A stretch of DNA of 64,000 nt from Billgrantia azerbaijanica. GTDB taxonomy: Bacteria > Pseudomonadota > Gammaproteobacteria > Pseudomonadales > Halomonadaceae. The notes under the pieces are model-generated. The model made no database searches. It worked only from the letters and a program-made list of their open reading frames with translations, and was not told where the DNA came from. Within the stretch, counting starts at the first letter, position 1; each line of letters opens with the position of its first letter. The stretch is taken from the NCBI GenBank assembly GCA_004551485.1, contig SBLD01000016.1, positions 1 through 64,000 of the forward strand. Direction: 5' to 3'. Positions 8,657-17,170 of the stretch are shown here, one piece after another. A program made the position numbers and the translations under genes.

Positions 8657-8725
8657 GGAGTGCCCTCTCGTGCTGTTGTGGTTGTGTTGGCAATGCAGGC
8701 AGCAGATGATAGTGACGTATCTTCA

Positions 8726-8743
8726 GTTGACGTAAGCGTCAAC
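8726..8743. promoter_or_regulatory. perfect 7+4+7 dyad in the acyl-CoA synthetase promoter
   Basis: GTTGACG-TAAG-CGTCAAC is a perfect inverted repeat 70-87 nt before the start codon. The 6+4+6 layout TTGACG-N4-CGTCAA resembles operators of LiuR-type MerR regulators of branched-chain acid genes. On the minus strand TTGACG can also serve as a -35 element. Confidence 0.5.
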
Positions 8744-8758
8744 CTAACAAGCGCTAGG
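8743..8758. promoter_or_regulatory. candidate TetR operator, copy 1
   Basis: CCTAACAAGCGCTAGG matches CCAAGCAAGCGCTAGT near the tetR/thiolase promoters at 13 of 16 positions. It lies upstream of the acyl-CoA synthetase gene, next to the GTTGACG dyad. Confidence 0.5.
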
Positions 8759-8775
8759 TACAAGCTAGAAGCAAA

Positions 8776-8802
8776 GCCGCCGCAGGGCAACCCCCCGGCG
8801 GC
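8776..8802 (-). terminator. probable terminator of the tetR gene
   Basis: GCCGCCG and CGGCGGC arms enclose a 13-nt loop. On the minus strand TTTGCTTCT follows. It lies 9 nt past the tetR stop. Confidence 0.45.
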
Positions 8803-8811
8803 GGTGGCCAA

Positions 8812-9417
8812 CTAGACGATGGTCGAGGGCGCGGCGGGTACGGCGCGGGGGGAGGTGATCATGCCGATCAGTTCGCGGGCCAGATCCTCGGGCTTGCGCG
8901 GCCCTTCGGGGTCGTACCAGCGCACCGTCCAGTTGAGCGCGCCCATCACGAAACGCGACACCAGGAAACGGTCGCCCTGGATCAGCCCGGCCGCCAGTGC
9001 CTCGTCGATCACCTGCTCCCACAGCGCCTCGTAAGCGTCGCGCAGGTGGCTCAGGTGATCACGGGCGTCGGGATCGAGACGACGCCACTCGTAGAGCGCC
9101 ACCACGTGGGCGTTGCGGTCGGTGAGCAGGGTCTCGAGGTGGGCCCGGGCCATGGCGTGCAACCGAGCCTGGGGCGTGTTGTCACAGCTGGCGAGGGCGG
9201 AGCGTGCGATCTGCAACGCATTCTCGGTGCCCTCCTCGATCACCGCCGCGAGGATCTCCTGCTTGTCGCGGAAGTGGTGGAAGAGGCTGCCGGACTTGAT
9301 GCCCATCTCCTGGGCGAGCATGCGCACCGTGGTCCGGTCGAAGCCCTCCTGGACGAAGAGCTGCGCGGCCAGGCGGGTCAGTTCCTTGCGGCGGGGGGAC
9401 TCGTTAACGACATTCAT
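8812..9417 (-). CDS. TetR-family regulator
   Basis: This 201-residue regulator has the typical N-terminal helix-turn-helix (ELTRLAAQLFVQEGFDRTTV then SGSLFHHFRDKQEIL) and a helical ligand-binding domain with ALNWTVRWYDPEGPRKPEDLA near the end. This C-terminal pattern is common in TetR proteins beside acyl-CoA genes. The ATG at 9417 is chosen because the HTH follows directly and the upstream 21 codons run through the candidate operator. It lies between the acyl-CoA synthetase operon and the divergent thiolase gene. The 16-bp motif at both promoters makes it the likely local regulator, perhaps responding to an acyl-CoA. The ligand is unknown. Confidence 0.85.
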   Translation of the reverse strand: MNVVNESPRRKELTRLAAQLFVQEGFDRTTVRMLAQEMGIKSGSLFHHFRDKQEILAAVIEEGTENALQIARSALASCDNTPQARLHAMARAHLETLLTDRNAHVVALYEWRRLDPDARDHLSHLRDAYEALWEQVIDEALAAGLIQGDRFLVSRFVMGALNWTVRWYDPEGPRKPEDLARELIGMITSPRAVPAAPSTIV

Positions 9418-9426
9418 CGGGTTTAC

Positions 9427-9442
9427 ACTAGCGCTTGCTTGG
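9427..9442. promoter_or_regulatory. candidate TetR operator, copy 2
   Basis: ACTAGCGCTTGCTTGG (reverse complement CCAAGCAAGCGCTAGT) lies 10 nt before the tetR start and upstream of the divergent thiolase gene. It matches the site at 8743-8758 at 13 of 16 positions, so the repressor may control itself, the thiolase and the synthetase operon. Confidence 0.5.
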
Positions 9443-9570
9443 TTGACCTTGAGAAAAGCACAGGCCCGCCGGGAGGTCAACGCGACTTCCGCGTGGCAGG
9501 GCCGGTCAACCCCGGATCACCCTCACCGCCACCGACACGCTGAACAACCACAAGCCAGGAGATCCTGCCC

Positions 9571-10758
9571 ATGAGCCACGCCAACGATATCGTCTTCCTC
9601 TCCGCCACCCGTACCCCCATGGGCGGCATGCTCGGCAGCCTGTCGAGCCTCACCGCGCCGGAACTCGCCGCCACCGCCATTCGCGCCGCCATCGAGCGGG
9701 CCGGCATCGAGGCCGCCAGCATCGACGAGGGCATCATGGGCTGCGTGCTGCCCGCCGGGGTCAAGCAGGGCCCGGCCCGCCAGGCGATGCGCCAGGCCGG
9801 CATTCCGGACGGCATCGGCGCCACCACCGTCAACAAGCTGTGCGGCTCGGGCATGAAGGCCACCATGCTCGCCCACGACCTGATCCGCGCCGGCAGCGGC
9901 GAGGTGATGCTCGCCGGCGGCATGGAGTCGATGTCCAACGCACCGCACGTGCTGACCAAGGCGCGCAGCGGCTACCGCCTCGGCCATGGCGAGCTGAAGG
10001 ATCACATGTTCCTCGACGGCCTGGAGGACGCCGAGACCGGCAAGCTGATGGGCGTCTTCGCCCAGGACATCGCCAGCGAGCGCGGCTACTCGCGCGAGCG
10101 CCTCGACGACTTCGCCATCGCCTCGCTGGAGCGCGCCATGGAGGCCACCAATGCCGGCCACCTGGCCGCCGAGATGGCCCCGGTCACGGTGACGGATCGC
10201 AAGGGCGAGACGGTCGTCGAGCACGACGAGCAGCCCTTCCAGGCCAAGCTCGACAAGATCCGCACCCTGCGCCCGGCCTTCGCCAAGGACGGCACCATCA
10301 CCGCCGCCAACGCCAGCTCCATCTCCGACGGCGCCTCGGCGCTGATCCTGGCCAGCCAGGCCGCGGCCGACCGGCTCGGAGCCAAGCCCATCGCGCGCAT
10401 GCTCGGCCACAGCACCCATTCGCGCCACCCCAGCGAGTTCACCATCGCCCCGGTGGGCGCCATCGACAAGCTGATGAAACGGCTCGAGTGGGGCGTGGAC
10501 GACGTCGACCTCTTCGAGATCAACGAGGCCTTCGCCGTGGTCACGCTGATGGCGATGGACGATCTGGGCCTGCCCCACGACAAGGTCAACGTGTTCGGCG
10601 GCGCCTGCGCCCAGGGCCACCCGATCGGCTCCACCGGCTCGCGCATCATCGCCACCCTGATCCACGCCCTGCGCACCAAGGGCGGCAAGCGCGGCATCGC
10701 CAGCCTGTGCATCGGCGGCGGCGAGGCCACGGCGGTGGCGGTGGAACTGGTCGACTGA
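9571..10758 (+). CDS. acetyl-CoA C-acyltransferase (thiolase)
   Basis: This 395-residue thiolase would cleave 3-ketoacyl-CoA with CoA or condense two acetyl-CoA. The acylated cysteine is Cys91 in NKLCGSGMKA. The NEAFA motif, the GGACAQGHPIGSTGSR histidine motif and the LCIGGGEATA cysteine complete the active site. Its length matches biosynthetic/degradative thiolases of the AtoB/PhaA type. AGGAG precedes the ATG. It is divergent from tetR, shares a promoter region with the candidate operator, and its stop overlaps the next gene (TGATG). In context it probably finishes the route begun by the synthetase and SDR enzyme. Confidence 0.92.
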   Translation: MSHANDIVFLSATRTPMGGMLGSLSSLTAPELAATAIRAAIERAGIEAASIDEGIMGCVLPAGVKQGPARQAMRQAGIPDGIGATTVNKLCGSGMKATMLAHDLIRAGSGEVMLAGGMESMSNAPHVLTKARSGYRLGHGELKDHMFLDGLEDAETGKLMGVFAQDIASERGYSRERLDDFAIASLERAMEATNAGHLAAEMAPVTVTDRKGETVVEHDEQPFQAKLDKIRTLRPAFAKDGTITAANASSISDGASALILASQAAADRLGAKPIARMLGHSTHSRHPSEFTIAPVGAIDKLMKRLEWGVDDVDLFEINEAFAVVTLMAMDDLGLPHDKVNVFGGACAQGHPIGSTGSRIIATLIHALRTKGGKRGIASLCIGGGEATAVAVELVD

Positions 10759-11546
10759 TGGCGGCGGCCTACCGGATCGAGACCCCGCAAGGCTCGCTTC
10801 ACGCCGTTCGCTGGTCGCCGCAGGCGGCCGCGGACGGCCTGAGCCCCATCGTGCTGCTGCACGACTCGCTGGGCTGCGTCGCCCTGTGGCGGGACTTCCC
10901 CGAGCGCCTGGCGCGCGCCACCGGGCGCGCGGTGATCGCCTACGATCGCCTGGGCTACGGGCGGTCGGCCCCCTTCCCCGGCCCGCAGCCCGAAAGCTTC
11001 ATCGCCGACGAGGCACGCGAAGGGTTTGCCGCCGTTCGCGAGCAGTTGGGGCTCGGGCGCTTCGTGTTGCTCGGCCACAGCGTGGGCGGCGGCATGGCCG
11101 CCCACGCGGCCGGCCGGCACCCCGCCGGCTGCGAGGCGCTGGTCACCGTGGCGGCCCAGGCCTTCACCGAACCGCGCACCCTGGCGGGCATCCGCGAGGC
11201 CGAGCGCGCCTTCGCCAACGCGGACCAGATGGCCCGCCTGGCCCGCCATCACGGTGACAAGGCCGGCTGGGTGCTGCGCTCCTGGGTCGACAACTGGCAC
11301 TCGGAGGCCTTCCGCGACTGGCGTCTGGACGATGCGCTCACCCGGGTGCGCTGCCCGACGCTGGCGCTGCATGGCGAGCACGACGAGTACGGTTCGGCGG
11401 AGCAGCCGGCGCGCATCGCCGCCCTGACGGCGGGGCCCGCCGAGGCGCAGATCCTGGCCGACTGCGGGCACGTGCCGCACCGCGAATGCCCGGAACGGCT
11501 GGTCGCCGCCATCGCCGCCTTCCTGGGCAACCTGCCGGCGCGATAG
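10758..11546 (+). CDS. alpha/beta hydrolase
   Basis: This 262-residue single-domain hydrolase has an LLHDSLG oxyanion-hole region (HD in place of HG), AYDRLGYGRS, the nucleophile elbow GHSVGGG (Ser), an acid in LHGEHDEYG and the histidine in DCGHVPHRE. It overlaps the thiolase stop by one base, so the two are co-translated. It may be a thioesterase or an ester/lactone hydrolase acting in the same route. The substrate is not predictable. Confidence 0.82.
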   Translation: MAAAYRIETPQGSLHAVRWSPQAAADGLSPIVLLHDSLGCVALWRDFPERLARATGRAVIAYDRLGYGRSAPFPGPQPESFIADEAREGFAAVREQLGLGRFVLLGHSVGGGMAAHAAGRHPAGCEALVTVAAQAFTEPRTLAGIREAERAFANADQMARLARHHGDKAGWVLRSWVDNWHSEAFRDWRLDDALTRVRCPTLALHGEHDEYGSAEQPARIAALTAGPAEAQILADCGHVPHRECPERLVAAIAAFLGNLPAR

Positions 11547-11554
11547 GCCTGGCG

Positions 11555-12358
11555 TCAGGTGCGCGGCGCCGCCAGGCGGTCCAGGCGCAGCCGTTCGCGC
11601 GCATCGAAGAGCCGACGGCTGCCCACCGCCACCGCCGCCAGGGTGCCGAAGCCGGTCCCCAGGGTGATGGTGAACATGATCAGGATCTGGTACTTCACCG
11701 CCAGCGCCGGCGGGCTGCCGGCGAGGATCTGGCCGGTCATCATGCCCGGCAGGCTCACCACGCCGGCGGCGGCCATGGCGTTGATCATCGGCATCAGGCC
11801 GCTGCGCATCGCCTCGCGACGGATGTCGCCGATCGCTTCCTGCCAGCGCTGACCGAGCATCAGGCGGTTCTCGATCACCCCGCGCTGCCGCCAGGCGGTG
11901 TCGGTGAGACGATCCAGCGCCAGCGCCACGCCGGTCATGGTGTTGCCGAGCATCATGCCGAGCAGCGGGATGGCGTACTGCGGGCGATACCAGGGCTCGG
12001 GCCCGATGATCACGGTGAGCGTGAGCACGGCCACGGTGAATGACGACAGGAACATCGAGACGGTGCCGACGCCGAAGGCCCAACCGCCCAGCAGGCGGCG
12101 CTTCTGGCGCGCCATCACCTCGCGCCCGGCGATCAGCAGCATGGCGAAGGCCATCAGCGCCACCCAGTGCAGCGCCTCGGCGGCGAACAGCGCCTCGAGC
12201 ACCAGGCCCACCAGGGCCAGCTGGATCACGGTGCGCGCCGCGGCCACCAGCAGGCTGCGCGTCATGCCGAGACGCGCCCAGGCCGTGCAGCCGGCCAGGG
12301 CCACCACCAGCAGGGCCGCCCCGGCGAGCTGCCACCAGCCAAGATCGATCACGTCCAT
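11555..12358 (-). CDS. fetB: FetB-like ABC permease (iron/metal efflux)
   Basis: This 267-residue membrane protein is of the YbbM/FetB family. It has about six or seven hydrophobic segments and the family signatures ARTVIQLALVG, PLLGMMLGNTMTGVAL and GMMTGQILAGSPP. In E. coli FetAB exports iron and raises resistance to oxidative stress. The start at 12358 lies inside the 3' end of fetA (10-nt overlap), which gives the expected N-terminus; longer in-frame versions would run through fetA. Located beside arsenic resistance genes. Confidence 0.82.
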   Translation of the reverse strand: MDVIDLGWWQLAGAALLVVALAGCTAWARLGMTRSLLVAAARTVIQLALVGLVLEALFAAEALHWVALMAFAMLLIAGREVMARQKRRLLGGWAFGVGTVSMFLSSFTVAVLTLTVIIGPEPWYRPQYAIPLLGMMLGNTMTGVALALDRLTDTAWRQRGVIENRLMLGQRWQEAIGDIRREAMRSGLMPMINAMAAAGVVSLPGMMTGQILAGSPPALAVKYQILIMFTITLGTGFGTLAAVAVGSRRLFDARERLRLDRLAAPRT

Positions 12359-12969
12359 GCGGTCTGCGCCTCCTCCACCAGTCGGCTGTCTTCGATGCGA
12401 CAGTGGCGCTGCGCCACCCGAGCGATCTGCGCCCGGTCGTGGGCGACCCACACCACCGGCCAGCCCCGCTCGCGGACGCGCGACACCAGCCACGTCTCGA
12501 CGCGGCGCGCCGTGGCATCATCCAGGTTGGCCGTGGGCTCGTCGAGCAGCAGCGCCGCGGGGTCGCGACTCACCGCCCGCAGCAGCGCCAGGCGCTGTTT
12601 CTCACCGGAGGAGAGCCGGGCAACCGGCCAGTGAAGCACCTCGGGCGTGAACCCCAGGGCCTCGAGATCGGCCGGATCGGCATCCGGCAGGTGCTCGTCC
12701 ACCCGTTCGGCCCACCAGTGGCTCTCCGCCGGCACCAGCATCACGGCCCGACGCCAGGCGTGGCCGGGGATGGCCGACTGGGCCCGATCACCCAGCCACA
12801 CCTCGCCGTCATGCGGCTCCAGGTCGGCGATGGCGCGCAGCAGGCGGCTCTTCCCGGAGCCGCTCGCCCCGGAGAGGCAGAGGATCTCCCCGGGGGCAAT
12901 GGTCAGGTCGATGTCCGTCAGCTCGCCGATGGCCAGGCCGTGGAGTCGCAGATTATCAGCGGTGGGCAC
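12349..12969 (-). CDS. fetA: FetA-like ABC ATP-binding protein
   Basis: This 206-residue ATPase is the partner of the FetB permease. It has Walker A GASGSGKS (34-41), signature LSSGEKQR, Walker B ALLLDEPTANLDD and the H-loop VAHD. It starts with GTG preceded by GAGGA. It is short, like E. coli FetA, and carries no membrane domain. The promoter lies in the shared region with divergent acr3 (12970-13169). Confidence 0.85.
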   Translation of the reverse strand: MPTADNLRLHGLAIGELTDIDLTIAPGEILCLSGASGSGKSRLLRAIADLEPHDGEVWLGDRAQSAIPGHAWRRAVMLVPAESHWWAERVDEHLPDADPADLEALGFTPEVLHWPVARLSSGEKQRLALLRAVSRDPAALLLDEPTANLDDATARRVETWLVSRVRERGWPVVWVAHDRAQIARVAQRHCRIEDSRLVEEAQTAWT

Positions 12970-13128
12970 GGGGCGTCCTCGTCATTGCAGGCAATGCCGA
13001 ACACCATAGCGCATCCTGCATGCGCCACCGGCGTGGCGATTCCGTCATTACGGCGCCAACGCGGTCACGACACGATGTCCCTCGCCGCCAGTGGCCACCC
13101 CGTCCGGTCCCCCGTATCATATACGCCA

Positions 13129-13138
13129 TTCCATATAT
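13129..13138 (+). promoter_or_regulatory. ArsR-type half-site in the acr3 promoter
   Basis: TTCCATATAT is identical to the right half of the palindrome before gapdh (18235-18244). The left half here is degenerate (CATATACG). It lies about 30 nt upstream of the acr3 start, a position suited to repression. Confidence 0.45.
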
Positions 13139-13169
13139 CCTTGTTGCCCCTTCCCAAAGGAGCCATGGC

Positions 13170-14252
13170 ATGACCACACGTCAGGACACCCAGCCCCCCA
13201 GCACCACGGAGGGCATGGGCCTCTTCGAGCGCTTCCTCTCCCTGTGGGTGGCGCTGGCCATCGTCGCCGGGGTGCTGCTCGGCCAGTTCGTCCCGGCCAT
13301 TCCCGAGGCGCTGTCGCGTTTCGAAGTCGCCCAGGTGTCGATCCCGGTGGCGGTGCTGATCTGGGCGATGATCTTCCCGATGATGGCACAGATCGACTTT
13401 GCCGCGGTGCTCGGGGTGCACCGCCAGCCCAAGGGGCTGCTCATCACCACCACGGTGAACTGGCTGATCAAGCCCTTTACCATGTTCGCCATCGCCTGGT
13501 TCTTCCTGATGGTGCTGTTCCGCCCCTTCATTCCGGAGCCCCTGGCCAGCCAGTACCTGGCCGGCGCCATCCTGCTCGGCGCGGCACCCTGCACCGCCAT
13601 GGTCTTCGTGTGGAGCACCCTGACCCGCGGCGACGCCGCCTACACCCTGGTGCAGGTGTCGCTCAACGACCTGATCATGCTGTTCGCCTTCGCCCCCATC
13701 GTGGTCTTCCTGCTCGGCGTATCGAACATCCAGGTACCCTGGGACACCGTCGCCCTCTCGGTGGTGCTCTATATCGTGATTCCCCTCACCGCCGGCTACC
13801 TGACCCGGCGCACCCTGATCGCCCGCCACGGCGCCGAGTGGTACGACGACGTCTTCCTGCAGCGCGTGGGGCCCATCACGCCGATCGGCCTGATCATTAC
13901 CCTGGTGCTGCTGTTCGCCTTCCAGGGCGAGGTCATCCTCGAGGCGCCGCTGCACATCGCGCTGATCGCCATCCCGCTGATCGTGCAGACCTTCCTGATC
14001 TTCTTCATCGCCTACGGCTGGGCCAAGGCGTGGCAAGTGCCCCACAACGTAGCCGCGCCCGGGGCGATGATCGGCGCCAGCAACTTCTTCGAGTTGGCCG
14101 TGGCCGCCGCCATCGCCCTGTTCGGGCTGCAGTCCGGCGCGGCGCTGGCCACGGTGGTGGGCGTGCTGGTGGAGGTGCCGCTGATGCTCGCCCTGGTGCG
14201 CATCGCCAACGCGACCCGCGAGCACTTTCCCGGTGCCCCCCAGACCGGCTGA
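13170..14252 (+). CDS. arsB: Acr3-family arsenite exporter
   Basis: This 360-residue ten-segment carrier expels arsenite through the inner membrane using proton-motive force. The Acr3 hallmark GAAPCTAMVFVWS with its essential cysteine is present, followed by a helix with SLNDLIML, and GASNFFELAVA near the end. The ATG at 13170 follows GGAG by 7 nt; 50 upstream in-frame codons carry no conserved sequence. It is transcribed away from fetAB and is followed 53 nt later by an MFS gene. It should export the arsenite made by ArsC at 20130-20537. The symbol arsB is often used for this family, although acr3 is more exact. Confidence 0.92.
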   Translation: MTTRQDTQPPSTTEGMGLFERFLSLWVALAIVAGVLLGQFVPAIPEALSRFEVAQVSIPVAVLIWAMIFPMMAQIDFAAVLGVHRQPKGLLITTTVNWLIKPFTMFAIAWFFLMVLFRPFIPEPLASQYLAGAILLGAAPCTAMVFVWSTLTRGDAAYTLVQVSLNDLIMLFAFAPIVVFLLGVSNIQVPWDTVALSVVLYIVIPLTAGYLTRRTLIARHGAEWYDDVFLQRVGPITPIGLIITLVLLFAFQGEVILEAPLHIALIAIPLIVQTFLIFFIAYGWAKAWQVPHNVAAPGAMIGASNFFELAVAAAIALFGLQSGAALATVVGVLVEVPLMLALVRIANATREHFPGAPQTG

Positions 14253-14305
14253 ACAGTACCAAGGTACGGCTTGTCTCGCCGTGGCGACGCGGCGAGGATG
14301 GCCGA

Positions 14306-15529
14306 ATGAACATCGCTTCGTGGCAACGTCACCCGCTGGCTCTCATCGTCCTCGCCCAGCTCTGCGGCACCTCGCTGTGGTTTTCCGTCAACGGCGTGGG
14401 CCTCTCGCTCTCGCGCGACCTGGGCTTCGCCGAGGCCGACCTCGGCCGCCTCACGCTCTGCGTGCAGGCGGGCTTCATCCTCGGCACCCTGACCATCGCC
14501 ACCACCGGCCTGGCCGACCGCTTCCGCGCCAGCCGCATCTTCGCGGCGTCCTGCCTGGCCGGCGCCCTGGCCAATGCCGGCTTCGTGCTGGTGGCCGACC
14601 AGATGCCCCTGGCGCTCACGCTGCGCTTTTTGACCGGGCTGTGCCTGGCCGGCATCTATCCCCTGGGCATGAAGCTCGTCATCGGCTGGACGCCCCGGCA
14701 CACCGGCGCCGCGCTCTCCTGGCTGGTGGGCATGCTGACGCTCGGCACCGCCCTGCCCCACCTGCTGCGCGGCACCACCCTCGGCATGCCCTGGGAGTGG
14801 CCGCTGCTCGGCGCCTCCCTCCTGGCGCTGGTCGGCGGGGCGCTGATCCTCGGCCTGGGGGACGGCCCTCACCTGCCGCCCACCGCCGGCAAGGCCCGCC
14901 TGCGCGACGGTCTGGCCGCGCTGCGCGAAGCGCGCTTTCGCGCCGTGGCCGGCGGCTACTTCGGCCACTGCTGGGAGCTCTACGCCTTCTGGACCCTGAC
15001 GCCCTTCCTGGTCGCTCGCGAGGTGGAGCGTCTGGCCGCAGCCAGCGCGCCGGTTCCCTGGCTCTCCTTCGCGGTCATCGCACTGGGCACCCTCGGCTGC
15101 GTGGGCGGTGGCCTGCTCAGCCGGCGGCTCGGCAGCCTCTGGGTGGCGCGCTGGGCGCTCGCCACCTCGGGGGCGCTGTGCCTCGCCTATCCGCTGCTGA
15201 CCGGCCTGCCGCCCCTGCTGCTGCTCGCCCTGCTCGGCGTGTGGGGCGTGACGGTGATCGCCGATTCGCCGCAGTTCTCGGCACTGGCCGCGGCCGCCGC
15301 CCCGCGTGAACGCGTGGGATCGACCCTGGCGGTGATGAACGCCGTCGGCTTCGCCCTGACCATTCCGGCGATCTCGCTGACCAGCTCGCTGTGGGCCCTG
15401 CAGGGGCCCTGGGTGCTGTGGTGGCTGCTGCCCGGTCCGCTGCTCGGCCTCTGGGTACTGCGCGGCCTGGGCACGGCGGCCGCCGACGCCGCCAGCGTCC
15501 CATCGGGCAGCGCGACCGCCAGGAAGTGA
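14306..15529 (+). CDS. major facilitator superfamily transporter in the ars block
   Basis: This 407-residue protein has about twelve hydrophobic segments and an MFS motif A-like loop (GLADRFRASR after TM2). It begins with the conserved TSLWFSVNG stretch. It follows acr3 on the same strand and runs toward arsR. MFS proteins of this kind occur in arsenic clusters, but the substrate cannot be read from sequence. It is distinct from ArsJ at 15947-17170. Confidence 0.75.
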   Translation: MNIASWQRHPLALIVLAQLCGTSLWFSVNGVGLSLSRDLGFAEADLGRLTLCVQAGFILGTLTIATTGLADRFRASRIFAASCLAGALANAGFVLVADQMPLALTLRFLTGLCLAGIYPLGMKLVIGWTPRHTGAALSWLVGMLTLGTALPHLLRGTTLGMPWEWPLLGASLLALVGGALILGLGDGPHLPPTAGKARLRDGLAALREARFRAVAGGYFGHCWELYAFWTLTPFLVAREVERLAAASAPVPWLSFAVIALGTLGCVGGGLLSRRLGSLWVARWALATSGALCLAYPLLTGLPPLLLLALLGVWGVTVIADSPQFSALAAAAAPRERVGSTLAVMNAVGFALTIPAISLTSSLWALQGPWVLWWLLPGPLLGLWVLRGLGTAAADAASVPSGSATARK

Positions 15530-15535
15530 GTCGAC

Positions 15536-15889
15536 TCAGCAGAGCGCCGCACGGCGCTCGGGGCGATTGCCCATGGCCGCCAGGCGGGCCTGCAGGGTGG
15601 CCAGCCGTGATGCCTCGGCGCGGGCCGCGACTTCCAGAACAGCGGTCACCCAGTCGGCAAGTGCCGAGTCAAGGCCATAGTAGACCCACTGCCCGTCTCG
15701 GCGGTCATTGAGCAGCCCGCCGTGACGCAGCTGGGCGAGGTGTCGCGACACCTTGGGCTGCGACTCTCCGAGCGCATGGGTCAGCTCGCACACGCAGAGC
15801 TCGCCCTCGCGCAGCAGCAGCAGCGTCAGCATCAGGCGCGTCTCGTCACCCAGGCACTTGAAGAGACGTACGGCATCCGGTGAATCCAA
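15536..15889 (-). CDS. arsR: ArsR-family arsenite-responsive repressor
   Basis: This winged-helix repressor (117 residues from the chosen start) carries ELCVCELTHAL, the As(III)-binding Cys-x-Cys at the start of the recognition-helix region typical of classical ArsR, then QPKVSRHLAQLR as recognition helix. The TTG at 15889 follows a strong GGGGGAGAG ribosome site; an in-frame ATG at 15925 would add 12 residues. It is the third gene of gapdh-arsJ-arsR, so it would be autoregulated through the palindrome at 18221-18248. It converges with the acr3-MFS transcript, with 6 bp between stops. Confidence 0.88.
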   Translation of the reverse strand: MDSPDAVRLFKCLGDETRLMLTLLLLREGELCVCELTHALGESQPKVSRHLAQLRHGGLLNDRRDGQWVYYGLDSALADWVTAVLEVAARAEASRLATLQARLAAMGNRPERRAALC

Positions 15890-15946
15890 GGCTCTCCCCC
15901 TCGCTCGCGAATCGATGCGCGGCATTCTACCCCACGCGCCTGACCA

Positions 15947-17170
15947 TCACGGGCTCTGGCGCGGCAGGGCGAGCGCCATCAGCGCGCTGGCGGCCACCAG
16001 CGCCGCCGAGACGCCCAGGCAGGCGGCAAGCCCGTACGCCTGGTAGAGCCACCCAGAGAGCACCGTGCCGGCGAGTCGCCCCATGGCATTGGCCATGTAG
16101 TAGAAGCCCACGTCCATGGAGACGCCGTCGGCCCGGGCGTAGTGCACGATCAGGTAGCTGTGCCAGCTGGAATTGATGGCGAAGAGCACGCCGAAGGCCA
16201 GCAGCCCCGCCACCAGGGCGCCCACCGCCTCGAGCGGCAGCAGGGCGAGCAGCGCCGGCAGGCCGGCCAGGGCCAGCGCCCAGAACACGGTGACGGCCCG
16301 TGCACCGCCGCGGATCAGGCCGGTGAGGCGTGGCGCCTGGGTCTGCACGCCGCCGTAACCGATCACCCAGATGGCCAGCAGGCCACCCACCGTCCAGTGG
16401 CTCCAGCCATGCTGGTCGTAGAGGAACACCGGCAGAGCCACCACGAACCACACGTCGCGCGCGGCAAACAGGCACAGTCGCGCCGCCGAGAGCACGTTGA
16501 CCGCCCGCGACTTGGAAAACGCCTCGGCGAACTTGGGCTTGCGCTTCTGGCGACCGAGGTCGGCGCGCAGGCGCATCAGCGACAGCGCCAGCACGCCAGC
16601 GAGCATCGCCGCCATGGCGAGCACCGCGCCACGGAAGCCGATCAGCGTCAGCAGCAGCCCACCGAGGAAGAAGCCCGCCCCCTTCAGCGCGTTCTTCGAG
16701 CCGGTCAGGATCGCCACCCAACGGTAGAGCGCGCTGCCGGCGGAGGGGCTGTCCTTGGGCACCAGCACCTTGACCGCACTCTTGGCGCTCATCTTGTTGA
16801 GGTCCTTGGCGATGCCGGAGAGCGCCTGGGCCGCCATCACCCAGGGCACGGTCAAGGCGTGCGCGGGCACCATCAGCATGGCCAGCGCCACGATCTGCAG
16901 GCCAAGCCCCATGTTCATGGTGCGGTTGAGCCCCAGGCGTGCCCCCAGCCAGCCCCCCACCAGGTTGGTGACCACGCCGAAGGCCTCGTAGAAGAGGAAC
17001 AGCAGCGCCACCTCCAGCGGCGAGTAGCCGAGCTGGTGGAAGTGGAGCACCACCAGCATGCGCAGGGCGCCGTCGGTGAGGGTGAAGGCCCAGTAGTTGC
17101 CGGTGATCAACAGGTACTGGCGGACCTCGAAGGGCAGCCCGCGCAGCCGCTGCGCCAGCGAGTCAGCCAC
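15947..17170 (-). CDS. arsJ: ArsJ organoarsenical efflux permease
   Basis: This roughly 407-residue MFS-type permease begins [29 protein letters not shown] in pattern (shown here only in part), with [13 protein letters not shown] in the central loop, both hallmarks of ArsJ. In Pseudomonas aeruginosa, ArsJ exports 1-arseno-3-phosphoglycerate made by the neighbouring GAPDH. The GTG at 17170 overlaps the gapdh stop (GTGGCTGA) and is chosen over an upstream TTG at 17191 because of the coupling. The direct overlap with gapdh makes the assignment strong. Confidence 0.9.
   Translation of the reverse strand: MADSLAQRLRGLPFEVRQYLLITGNYWAFTLTDGALRMLVVLHFHQLGYSPLEVALLFLFYEAFGVVTNLVGGWLGARLGLNRTMNMGLGLQIVALAMLMVPAHALTVPWVMAAQALSGIAKDLNKMSAKSAVKVLVPKDSPSAGSALYRWVAILTGSKNALKGAGFFLGGLLLTLIGFRGAVLAMAAMLAGVLALSLMRLRADLGRQKRKPKFAEAFSKSRAVNVLSAARLCLFAARDVWFVVALPVFLYDQHGWSHWTVGGLLAIWVIGYGGVQTQAPRLTGLIRGGARAVTVFWALALAGLPALLALLPLEAVGALVAGLLAFGVLFAINSSWHSYLIVHYARADGVSMDVGFYYMANAMGRLAGTVLSGWLYQAYGLAACLGVSAALVAASALMALALPRQSP

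Noticed and set aside
11546-11555. Missing terminator between convergent hydrolase and fetB genes
   Set aside because: Only 8 bp separate the stops; overlapping 3' ends are common in compact genomes and no unusual element is needed.
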